Positions 43,001-53,100 of a stretch of DNA of 64,000 nucleotides are shown here, one piece after another. Below the pieces are notes generated by a model that was not told the DNA's origin, searched no databases, and saw nothing but the letters and a program-made list of their open reading frames with translations. Made by a program: the position numbers and the translations under genes. Position 1 is the stretch's first letter. Each line of letters starts with the position of its first letter. The DNA is from Wolfiporia cocos (taxonomy: Eukaryota; Basidiomycota; Agaricomycetes; Polyporales; Phaeolaceae), in NCBI GenBank assembly GCA_029448655.1, contig JACCLO010000006.1, positions 3,596,001-3,660,000 of the forward strand. The letters run 5' to 3'.

Positions 43001-45217
43001 AGAAACCCGACGAAGCCGCCACTACAACCGATTCCGACAAAAAAGGATGCCCTCCCCTTTTCGCAATGCTCAGTTGACTTCATCACGGACCTTCCCCTGG
43101 TAGGGAAGTATGACTCGATCATGGTCATTGTCAATCATGGGTCGTCCAAGGCGATATCGCTAACCCCATGCAGCAAGACCATCACCAGCGAAGGGGCAGC
43201 TGACATATTCCATCGGCAAATCTATTCAAAGTACGGACTCCCCCGAAAAATCATATCCGATCGAGGACCGCAATTCGTGTCCAAGCTCTTTCAAGGACTC
43301 TGTAAAGTCCTTGGAATCGAGTCCGCCCTCAGCACGGCCTATCACCCACAGACAGATGGACAGACAGGAAGAATGAACCAACAAATCGAAGTTCACCTGC
43401 ACATATACTGTATGAACGACCCAAGACTTTGGGCGACGTGATTAGCAGACGTAGAATTCGCTCATAACACACGAAGGATGGAGGGGCGGCCTGTCCCTAC
43501 AGAAGTAATCATGGGATACATCCCGAGAGGATTACCAGACGAAGTTGAAACCACCCAGGTACCAGCAGCAGCTGACCGACTAAAAGCCGCACGAGAAGCA
43601 AGGGAAAAGGCAATTGCTGCTCATGAGCTAATGCAGAAGCGAATGGCAGGAAGGACCCTACGAGACCTCCCTAAATTTGACAAAGGGGACAAGGTCTGGC
43701 TCGATGCCAAGAACCTCCACCTCCCATACGAATCTCAGAAGCTTGCCCCCAAAAGGGAGGGACCATTCACTATCACAAAAAAGCTTGGGAACGTAACTTA
43801 TCAACTAGCCCTACCACCGCGATGGAAGGTACATCCGGTCTTCCATGCAGCCTTACTGAAGCCGTTCAATGAGACAAGGGTGCACGGACCCAATCATATG
43901 AAGCCGCCCCCGGAATTAGTCGACGGGGAAGCAGAGTATGAAGTCGAAGCCATCCTGAACCAACGACAATACCGAGGGAAGAAGCAATACCTCGTCCACT
44001 GGAAAGGCTACCCATTGGCGGAAGACTCATGGGAAGGCAAAGCCAGTTTAAAGAATTCCCCAGACGTCCTCAGGGAGTTTAAAAGCAAGAGGACGAAGAC
44101 CAAGGCCCGGCAGGTCGAAGAGATAGCATGTCGACGCCACTCCCTACAACCAGCCCGTCCGAGCGACCTACCGCCCCGACGATGCGGCGATCCCTCGCAG
44201 TCCGCATGGGGTACCAGACAGGCAGGTGTTACGGCTGCTCGGAGGATGCCCACGTCCGCATCAGACATGCGCTCACCTGGCACAGGTCCGACATTCCCCC
44301 CGGAGGGCAGGCGACCCCCTGGACCGATCGATTTGAACTCGTACAGGAACTCACCGACATATTCGACCAATACCAGGACGTCACAGAGAGGATCGTCCAA
44401 CTCGAGCGCACAGCCCTCCTCCAACGACAGAGGCTCGGGCGCTGCATTGGTCAGTGGATCGACCACCTCGGGGCGTCGACACCATCGCGAATCCGGCGAG
44501 CGTTTGCAGAGGTCGAAGCGGGCCCGCCCCACTTACCACGAATGCGAAGCCCTGTCCCAGCCATGCCCCCCTGGTTACTCGACGACGGCGAGCTGGATCG
44601 AATCGCAGAACCATTCGATTTCATGGAATACAGTCATGTGGTACCTTGCGACGCTGCCGTACCAACCGCCCCCACAGGACCTCGACCTCGAGAATCAGCG
44701 CGCCCTCCTCCGCATCCACGAGACGATGAACGACGCCCAGTTCGAGAGGGGTCGGGCGATGGTAGGGCTCCCCCCTCGCCGACCTCTGCAGCTGCTAGCG
44801 ACGGAGTTAGCAACAGATCTCCATCAGTTGAGATCATTACCCGGGAGGAATGGGAGCGAGGGAGGGACGGATGGGACGAATCCCTTTACCAGCTGCCTAC
44901 CTGGCTCCGACAGCGTCTCTGGGCCCACCACCACCACCAGTGGTACGAATCAGGAGAGTATCTTCGTGCTGTCCCCTCAGCCCGCTCACCACCTCGACCA
45001 TCCGCCAAAGAGCCCTGCCGTCGATGTGGTAGCCCCTGGCATTGGGTCCTCGACTGTCCCGACTACAGATGCCCCACCTGCAGAGTCACGCAGCCAGGAC
45101 ATCGCGTCGGCGAATGCGCCTTATATCAGGTATGGATCCCCCCTCCGACGCCTCCGCTCCCCGATACAGATGCGGGATACAACGACCCTGACCCGGAGGC
45201 CCTCTGAGTGGCCGTGA
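40069..45217 (+). pseudogene. E3 pol: protease, dUTPase, RT, RNase H, integrase, chromodomain, broken
   Basis: Follows gag in the -1 frame. Protease active site reads DLGAM (Leu at 40225-40227 where Ser/Thr is expected). Then a dUTPase with AIGYDLYA, GRIASRSGLT (Ser for the usual Pro) and GVIDPDYRGEV, a frameshift near 40839, MRIAQII, a TGA at 40944 and GFGSTD. RT: TGA at 41325, YMDD near 41785, frameshift near 42010. RNase H has ETDASQYGLG. Integrase: TGA at 43439; the DDE glutamate is Gly (43377-43379, QTGRMN). Chromodomain about 43940-44090 (KQYLVHWKGYPLAEDSW). The frame stays open to 45217, but past about 44130 the ORF3 frame is the likelier coding one. Confidence 0.88.
44128..45207 (+). 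CDS. E3 ORF3: post-pol protein with zinc-knuckle motifs, unknown function
   Basis: 359 residues from ATG 44128, in the -1 frame relative to the chromodomain end. N-terminal Cys/His cluster (CYGCSEDAHVRIRHALTWH), a helical stretch (FELVQELTDIFDQYQDV), a Pro/Arg-rich middle, REEWERGRDGW with LPTWLRQRLW, then a canonical CCHC knuckle CRRCGSPWHWVLDC and a second CPTCRVTQPGHRVGEC, ending DAGYNDPDPEAL. The decayed relative F preserves the same protein in four separate stretches, so this frame, not the overlapping one, was selected. Nucleic-acid binding is plausible. In F the chromodomain and ORF3 appear in one frame, so it may be expressed as a Pol extension. The ORF is open although the rest of E3 is broken. 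Confidence 0.75.
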   Translation: MSTPLPTTSPSERPTAPTMRRSLAVRMGYQTGRCYGCSEDAHVRIRHALTWHRSDIPPGGQATPWTDRFELVQELTDIFDQYQDVTERIVQLERTALLQRQRLGRCIGQWIDHLGASTPSRIRRAFAEVEAGPPHLPRMRSPVPAMPPWLLDDGELDRIAEPFDFMEYSHVVPCDAAVPTAPTGPRPRESARPPPHPRDDERRPVREGSGDGRAPPSPTSAAASDGVSNRSPSVEIITREEWERGRDGWDESLYQLPTWLRQRLWAHHHHQWYESGEYLRAVPSARSPPRPSAKEPCRRCGSPWHWVLDCPDYRCPTCRVTQPGHRVGECALYQVWIPPPTPPLPDTDAGYNDPDPEAL

Positions 45218-45240
45218 AGCTTGGATTTCAATGAAGGCTT

Positions 45241-45253
45241 GAGGGGGGGGTGA
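45241..45253 (+). promoter_or_regulatory. E3 polypurine tract
   Basis: GAGGGGGGGGTGA just before the 3' LTR. Confidence 0.8.
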
Positions 45254-45795
45254 TGTTACAGTTCTACCAGGTACACTCGAATATTCCGTTTGACGCCTCA
45301 CCGTGTATGAGGACTTAGCGTTCAACCGCTGTACCCGGCGCTCTTTTTATAGGGGGCCTCCGCTCAACCGTAGGCCCTGTTTCATGTATAACAACCCTAT
45401 GCCCACTCTCTGTGTCCGCATCTCGTTCTAGCTGATATTCTGTGTCCAACCACAGTAGTTCTGTGTTTCATCTCTTGTTGCGTGCAACCGCAACACTTCT
45501 CCTTTATTACTTATATTGTTAGCCCAACGGACTTAATAGTAGTAGTACCAAAGACACTATGACCCCGATTCACGGATCGCAGTATATAACCTGATGTAAA
45601 TATCGGTCGAGTTCCTCAGCTCGACTTTGTTGAATTCAAGGATCTTATACTCGTTCTCAAAGGCTTAAGCAATTAAGCCTGCAGCTTGTATATCGACGCT
45701 CTGACTCAGAGGAGTCTGACGAGTAGTGCGCTACTCGATACGCTGAGTAACTCGACTTAATTATTTTGCGTTGAACGGATATTCGATCCGTAACA
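45254..45795 (+). repeat. E3 3' LTR
   Basis: 542 bp; differs from the 5' LTR at about ten sites. Confidence 0.93.
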
Positions 45796-46161
45796 TTCAC
45801 CAATACTGGCATATGTCATCTTTCTTACCACACTTACTCATCACAACCAGCCACAACCATAACACGGACCCACCACTCAGGACCACTCTTATGATTAGTG
45901 CGGCCATTACCGGTGCACATAGTCTATTAGTATAGTGGACTTCATTGTTTCTTGTAGCAGTAGTGCACAGACCCAGTACTTTAGGGCAGCTCTGTAGGAG
46001 CTGCTCTATGCATATGTATGTAAGTAGGCTTAGCAGCATGCTAAGACCTTATATTTGTTCTCTGCATTTGCATTTGAGTCCACACCTCCTACTGCACCTC
46101 TGCCTCAACTCACCCCTCAAGTGACTATAGCATTGGTGAGTCCCACAGCAAGTCTGTGTCA

Positions 46162-46272
46162 TTGGCAGTGCTTGACCCTCCAGAGATGTTGCTTGAGCCA
46201 CTTGGGCATCCTGTAAATGACTCCCTCCCACTCTCTGTCCTCTTGCTCTTGCTTCCAGTCATTGTGGGTAAT
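46162..46272 (-). pseudogene. F ORF3, middle piece
   Basis: The minus strand gives REWEGVIYRMPKWLKQHLW, matching E3 ORF3 REEWERGRDGW followed by LPTWLRQRLW. It joins the piece ending at 26875 once the nested stack is removed. Confidence 0.75.
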
Positions 46273-48489
46273 AACCTCAATTGTGAGACAGATTTAGGTG
46301 TGTTGCTAAAACTTAGGGTCCACTGGCAATGCAGCCATTGGGACTCAAACCAGCGACATTTCTGCCCCTTAGTGCCCCCTTCTCACATGACCAGTAGATG
46401 AGATTGACACATAGGCCTTTACAGATAAGATATCAGCTAGTAACATGACATGTATATGTAAGCACCACCTTAGTCACTGTAGGCACGCACACGCAGGCCG
46501 TGTTGCTTTGGGGTAGACAGATGAGATTAGTTGTGCTTGCGTGTATATATACCTAGGTTGTCTGAGGCGTACTCCTCAGACTTCTCAATGTGACTCTAGG
46601 GGTGTGTCCCTCTTTATTGTCATATCTCTGCTGCACACTCTGATACTGTTAGTCTGCAACTTCGACATTTGACCTCTGCACCAGAAGCCAGCGCCAGGGA
46701 GGTGATTGTCCCCTGTTGTGTTGGGATGTGGAGACTTAGGTGTTGGAGGTTGAGTGGTTAGTAGTGGGGCATTGGTTAAGGATGGGTCACAGGTATTGTG
46801 ACAAATTGATGGATCTCATCACAGAGCTGGGCTGCCAGGAGTGGGGTCAACTGGTGGCATGGGAGTCCCAATAGGGTTCACCCTCACTCAGTGATTGTGT
46901 TATTCATTGTTTCATGTATGAGCAGGAGTGCATGGCATGCCTCGAGCTTGAGGCCCAGTGAAAGTACCTCATACCAGAATCAACCAATAGATAATGGGTA
47001 TGATAGGGGTTAAAATTGGATGGTAGAATAGCATGCACTATCTTTTAGGCACCCGGTAACATAGTAGTATCTATTGTAAGATGCTGAAAGCTATGAAGGT
47101 AGTATTAGGCATGTAGGATGGATACCCAAAAATTTAAAAATTATATCCCCATCTAGTGGAAGCTAGAGAAAAATACTCGGGGCCCTGGGTTGAGAAATAC
47201 TGCCTGCCAAAAGCTCCCAGAATATACTCATTGCCAGTGGCCTTTGCTTCATCAACCCATCAGAACATAGCAATCAATATCAATCCCCATCTTTCATATT
47301 TTACAAATTATCGAACATCACTATCCAATCCGAGCCTATTGACCAAGCATTCAAATTCAAATATGTACTGATTCTTTGTGAAAAAGTGTGCATCTTGTCG
47401 CTAAAACTGGAAGTGATTGGCAGTACTGGTGCCATTGGCGCTGAGGCAGTGAATTGCGTGTGAGATATGTGTGCGAGATTTAAGTTTGTATTCAAGTGGG
47501 AAAGGGGAACACACGCACCTCAGCCACTCATACCTACAGTATATAACTTCATCAATGCAGTTTGACAGACACATGAGGGCATCATAATTTGGGTTTTGTG
47601 GTGGGCACGAGAGTGCGTGGGCCACATGCACATGGTGGCTGGCTTGGGGGCACAGTTGGCAGTATCTGGTGTGATAGACATGGCAGTCACCACAGCAGCT
47701 TGTGCACAAGGTAGTAAGCTGCTATATACTAGGTAGGAAATTGGAATGCACACACCTCAGCCATCTGTAATTGCCATACAGAACTCACTACAAGTGCATG
47801 CCCTGCTGATGCTGCACAAGCTGGCTGAACACTGTGCACATCCCCACAAGCCGTGGCAAGTCGTATATTGCAGGGTCACATCACACCATGCATGACATTA
47901 GTGCATGCAATGGGACAAGTGTATGAGAGCAGCGACGGAACGCATACTAGAAAATTCGAAATTCGTAGTAATCTTTGTAATCTAACTCAGAGGGTGGTCG
48001 AGAACTCAGTAGAAGGTAGAAACACATGCTGTATGTGCATATACTCACTCATTTTCTATTTGAAGCCTTACAAGAATCAGATATCCCCCTCTATGAGTGC
48101 TCTACTAGCCATAAGAGTTTGAGATTTGAGGATGGTAGAAGTACAAGGGAGAGATGAGACGAAAAGACAAAGTGGCAACACAAGAACACTACGACGCAAT
48201 CATGTGACTTTGACTTGCTCACGTGGGTGCTTGGACTTGCAACGAAGTCCAATTGTGCTACACAAAAAATTTTGTCTTGAAACGTGGATTTTCGACTTGA
48301 CAGGTGCTCGAAGCAAGCTCAAGTTCGATTGTCTTGACGAAGATATGTTGAAGATATGAAGTAGTATGCATGGGTAGGACGAAGGTCTTGGCATCAGTGA
48401 TCAAACTGCTTGGACTCTTGGCATATAGCTTTTTTGGTATAAATGGTTATCTCAGAGGTACATTTTGAGTTATTCTGGCATTTATAGGT
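46273..48489. other. Insertion(s) in F ORF3; no gene seen
   Basis: The F ORF3 coding sequence breaks here and resumes near 48490. The first ~450 bp looks like an LTR remnant related to 24028-24440, with a TATA box (GTGTATATATACCTAGG near 46542). The rest is CA/TG-rich DNA with short frames only. No clean termini or duplications found. Confidence 0.4.
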
Positions 48490-49292
48490 ATACTGAGGAT
48501 ATGTGGTACTTTCACTGGGCTTGAGGGCTGCAGTGGGGACGACCTGTGGGAGAGTCAAGAAGTACCACAGGATCATGTTCTCTAAAACTTTATGGGTCTG
48601 AAATCCACTGTAGTTTGACATTGCTGAGGATCCAGGAGGGACATGTAGGGATGGGGCTTCACTGGCGAGGTTCGCATTGCAGCCCCTCTTCAATATTCCG
48701 GAAGACCTGCTAGATCTACAAGGGCACTGTCACCCCAAGGTGGTTAATGAACTGGTCAATGGCTGTTCTGAGCCATCATCATTGGTTCTGGACTGTCTGC
48801 TCCAGTTGGATGATTTGTTCAGTAATGTCCTGGTACTCATCATAGATTCCAGTGAGCTCCTGTACCAGCTCAAATTGATTGATCCAAGGGGTCAGGTGTC
48901 CCCCAGGCATAATGTCAGACCTATGCCAAGTGAGTGCATGGTGGGTCTGGCAATGGTACTCCTCACTGCAACCATAACACCTGCCTGTCTCATTTGGACA
49001 TGTAGTGACTGTTGCAAGGTCTGCAAGATGGGCTCCATGTCTGGCTGGCATTAGGAAGCAACAACATACTTCTTCATGCACTGTTCTTTCTCGAGCAGGG
49101 ACTCTGGCCCTTTGGTAGTCCCTGAGCACATCCTACACATTGGTGAGGGCCGCTTCATCTTCCCAGGAATTTTTGGCCAAGGGGTAGCCATTCCAGTGGA
49201 TGAGGTACTGTCTTCATCCTTGATGCTGTTGCTGGCTCAAGACTGCTTCGACTTCATATTCTGGCTGCCCTTGGGCTAAATATGGGGGTGGC
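48490..49292 (-). pseudogene. F chromodomain end and ORF3 start
   Basis: The minus strand reads PEYEVEAV, YLIHWNGYPLAK and DVLRDYQRAR (chromodomain), then GRCYGCSEEYH, HALTWHRSDI and FELVQELTGIYDEYQDI, parallel to E3. Chromodomain end and ORF3 start share one frame in 48779-49129. Confidence 0.8.
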
Positions 49293-49516
49293 TAGTCTCG
49301 GTTCCAGCCACTCTACAGTGCGCGGCAGTCACCGAGCGGACATCGAAAAAATGCTCGGGTCGCGCTGTAGAGCGTCTGGTAGATTTCGGTAGGGCGGGTG
49401 TGGGTAACCCCCCACATGATCTGAGCGTTGCGCACTTGGGTGTGTGGCTCAGCTTCACTCGCTCTTGTCCTACGCATACAGCGTGCTACCCGCAGTAATT
49501 TCTTGTAATATACACT

Positions 49517-49669
49517 ATGTCTGCCCCTGAGCCTGCCAATGCCAACAGTCGTTACATCGACGCGCTCGAATGTGAAGATGACGACACTACAGATGTCGAA
49601 GCCACTGCTACAGCCCCACACCGAGAACGCACGCGGCGGCTGCGAGAGAACCTGCAGGCTTCAGGTTAG
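49517..49669 (+). CDS. Small ORF inside the MULE-like element, unknown
   Basis: 50 residues (MSAPEPANANSRYIDALECE, then DDDTTDVEATA and a basic RERTRRLREN end). The sequence at the stop, CAGGTTAGCC, could instead be a 5' splice site, so it may be a captured first exon. The E4 insertion follows 154 nt later. No family recognised. Confidence 0.35.
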   Translation: MSAPEPANANSRYIDALECEDDDTTDVEATATAPHRERTRRLRENLQASG

Positions 49670-49823
49670 CCTTAGTACGAGCCGCTTCAAGAACAGCAGT
49701 GAAGTCATGTCTATTAAACTCGAATATTTTCTTGTGAGGAACTTGTGAGGACATATTGTGAGGGTCCTTCCGAGTATAATACAGCGAGAGGAGACCATAT
49801 GAAAGCGCAATTGACGTTCACGT

Positions 49824-50194
49824 TGACACAAGCGCTATCTCAAGCAACTACTCAGGGGAATATTACTCGCGTGGAAGCGTATTCCTAGTCTGAGGCTACT
49901 CAAGGCAACAAAGGCCAAGACGAGTCTGGGGTGCTCCCTGCTCGTCTGGCTGGTATATATGCTCGTAGGCTGTTTGTACATGTTTGGCTACTGTACAGTA
50001 TTACGTAAGCTGATAGACCGTTTAGAGTATGGTAAAGCCTATCGTAGGTGTAGAGCCACATCAAGGGTGTCCGGGGTCTGTGTAAGCACGTGCGGGGTGT
50101 TCGGGGTCCTTGCACGTGATGCATAGGCGGGCGCTTAGATAAGATAAGGGTTGTCTCTAGTCGCAAGCTAGTTGGAGAAAATCGGCTTGTGACA
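49824..50194 (-). repeat. E4 3' LTR
   Basis: 371 bp. The pol stop codon lies inside it (50157-50159). A polypurine tract (complement CCCCTCTTCT) lies at 50197-50207. Confidence 0.94.
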
Positions 50195-53100
50195 GTACCC
50201 CCTCTTCTAGCTGCGTGTCCCCACGCCCAGCAATCACTTTGTACATAGTTTGGTCAACATGGCACGGGTGGTCTACGGTCTTCTTGCAAATGTGTGGGTT
50301 TGCGAGTTGGAGAGTGTTTAGAACCGGGTAGATCCAGTATCCTTTTGATTCAGGTATAGTGGATTCTATCGGCTGTCCGACTCGTATTCCGTATTGTACG
50401 ACCCGTGTGTGTGGATGAGAAAACCAGAAGTTACGAGCGACGAGCTTCTTCTCATAGGCATAGAATGGTATACTGCCTTTGATCAGAAGTGTAGTGTCTA
50501 TGTCGTCGTATATGATGAACTCCTTCGGATTTTCTCTGAGTCCCATTTCCTGAGCTTTTCGTTCGAAGTCCTCCCACTCTGGGTCCCATTTGGTTTCAGA
50601 GTGGTCCCAGCCAGTGTTTCGGTTTTTCCACTGGTTACCTGGGGCGGATGGTCTAGCTTCGAAGAACTTTGTGACTAGCTCTTGGTAATGGTTTAATCCA
50701 CGTTTTCGTTCCCATGTTTTAGTCCCGTCGGACCACTCGACTTCTAGCTCGATTCGCCCTCGGTCTTCTCTGGATTCAAGGATCCTGAGAGGCCTGCGAA
50801 CGTCATTGCTTTCTGTCACTTTGCTATGGCCCTGATTGGGGAAGGCGGGCGGTGTGTATGGTAGGAGTAAGACCTCGTTGAATACTGGGTATATCCCGCG
50901 CATGTCTGCGGGGAGGTCTAGTTCGTATGCTCCATGCCCGACCTTCTTGGTGACCTTGTACGGTCCAAACCGCTTGGAGTCAAGCTTCTTAGTTGGGTGG
51001 CCCATGTTTATGTTACGGCCGTCGACCCAAACCAAGTCGCCTTCAGAGTACGATAGTGGCGATGTCCGTTTCCTATCGTAGTACTCTTTCATGCGTAGCT
51101 TAGCTTTCTCCAGGTTCTGTGAAGCGAGTTTGGATATTGTGTGCATGTGTTCGACCCAATCCCGTGCTACCCCCTCTTCTTGTTCCGGCGCCTCTACACC
51201 TGTGAAGGGGTGGTATCCGTGCGTAAGGTAAAAGGGACTGTATCCCGTGCTACTGTGTACGTGTGTCTTGTACGCAAAGCTTGCCAGCAGGAGTAAGTCC
51301 GGCCAGTTCGTATGAGTATCGTTAATAAATAATCTAAGGTAGACCTCGAGTTCCTGGTTCATACGTTCCGTTTGCCCGTCTGTCTGTGGGTGGAACGCGG
51401 TACTCGGGCTTCCCTGTATGCCTAATCTACGATATACGTCCTTGATAAATTCTGCTACAAACTGAGGTCCTCTGTCACTAAATACTTTTTTAGGTAGTCT
51501 GTGTTGCGTATATACTTTGTCTATAAATATGTTGGCCCATCCTTCGGCCGATAGCTTAGTTGTTGTTGGTACAGCTATGTAGTCCTTGGATTTCATGTCT
51601 ACTACTACAATGATTGCGTCGCGACCCTTGGAAGTGGGGAGTCCCATGATCATATCGACGGAAATGTTCTCCCAGTTGTGTGTTGGAGTCGGGTTTGGGT
51701 TGAGTGGGGCCGTGCGTTTGGATCGGTCCGGCTTAGCGGCCTGGCATTTGATACAAGCCTTAACGCACTGGCGGATGTCTGAGCGCATCTTTGGCCACCA
51801 GTAGTGTCGGCGTATGGCAGTATATGTGTTTTCGGTGCCAGGGTGTCCCGCTGAGACGGTGTCGTGGAACGAAGAAATGATTTTTCCGATTAATTCTTCG
51901 TCCCGAGGGATAATTAACCTCCCCCTCCTATATCGCAGACCGTCCTCGGTCGTTTCCCCTACTTCTGCTCCTTCCTTTCCATCGTAGAGAGCGGCTTCTG
52001 CTTTGACCCTCTCTTTTACTTCGTCGTGGGTGATACCCTTGACTACAGTATAGAATGAGGATCGCAGCCTTTCTGCGCTGTCTTGGACGAAGAGGTGTGG
52101 CTTCAGGATGACTTGCCCTTTGAGGTGATCCTTGTCGTTGCCATGATCACTTCTTCGGGAAAGCCCATCGGCCCTTCCATTGGTCTTCCCGGGGATGTGC
52201 ACGAGTTGTAGGTCATACTCGGCGAGTTCCGTCATCCACCGGGCTTGTCGCGGATTAATTTTCTGCGGGGTTTTAAAGTACTCTAAGTTCTTATGGTCCG
52301 TTAGTACTTCTACAGGGTGTTTGCCACCCATTACGAAATGCCGCCATTCATCGAGTGCGCGCATGATGGCGAGGAGTTCTCTGTCGTAGATCTCGTAGTT
52401 CCGTTCTGCCGGTAGCATCGTCTTACTCTGGTAGGCGATGGGTTTCCAGACACCGTCCTGTTTCTGCATGAGGCAGGCTCCAGTTGCGAAGTCTGAAGAG
52501 TCTGCCTCGATGCGGAAAGGATCATCGTCGTTTGGTATCCCTAACACGGGTGCTTCGATAAATATTTTCTTTAACTTATCGAAACACTCTTGTTCCGCCG
52601 TACCCCACTGCCAAGGCGTGTCCTTGGTTAGGTTTATCAGTGGGCGTGCTACCGTGGAGAACTTAGGAATGAATCTCCGGTAGAAGTTTGCAAATCCTAT
52701 GAAGGACTGCACTTCTTTCTTGTTCCGAGGTGCGGGCCATTCAGCCACTGCCGCCACCTTCGCGGGATCCATACGGATTTCCCCGTGAGAGATTATATGT
52801 CCCAAGTATTCTACTTCTGACTTCATGAACTCGCATTTCTCTGGTTTACAGGTTAGCTTATTTTGACGGAGAACGAGCAGAACCTTGCGCAGGATCTCTT
52901 TATGTTCTGCCTCGGTCTCCGTGAAAACAAGTATGTTGTCTAAATATACAATGACCTTTCCAGTCATTATCAGGTCTCGGAAGATGTCATTCATCAAAGT
53001 CTGGAACGTGCCCGGTGCGTTGCACATTCCGAAGAACATCACTAATGGCTCGTATAGCCCTCTATTAGTGATGAAGGCGGCTTTTTCTTCATCGCCTTCT

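Larger units (their letters stand above)
27155..45795 (+). mobile_element. E3: Ty3/Gypsy element with internal dUTPase and ORF3, defective, hosting E2 and a solo LTR
   Basis: 542-bp LTRs (27155-27696 and 45254-45795) with a perfect TTCAC target duplication (27150-27154 and 45796-45800). The LTRs differ at roughly ten sites, so this is older than E1 or E4. Gag is split by E2 (28344-37994) and by a solo LTR (38646-39742); pol has several stops and frameshifts and lost catalytic residues. Without the insertions it is about 7.9 kb. Confidence 0.93.
26876..46161 (+). mobile_element. E1-like solo LTR, split by E3
   Basis: Starts TGTCACAGATTTAGTGACATG at 26876, breaks at 27154, resumes at 45801 and ends GAGTCCCACAGCAAGTCTGTGTCA at 46161. 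About 640 bp in total. It resembles the E1 LTR throughout but is CpG-depleted. Flanks TCGGT and TTGGC match at 3 of 5 positions, as expected of an aged duplication with C-to-T decay. Confidence 0.8.

Noticed and set aside
44140..45217. Continuation of the E3 pol frame as a ~360-residue Pol extension
   Set aside because: Ser/Pro/Arg-rich without motifs; the other frame (ORF3) has zinc knuckles and matches the F relic.
49284..49310. Helitron 3' end (hairpin followed by CTAG)
   Set aside because: The same sequence occurs inverted at 58197-58215 with a 9-bp duplication, so these are TIRs of a DNA transposon; a Helitron would lack both.
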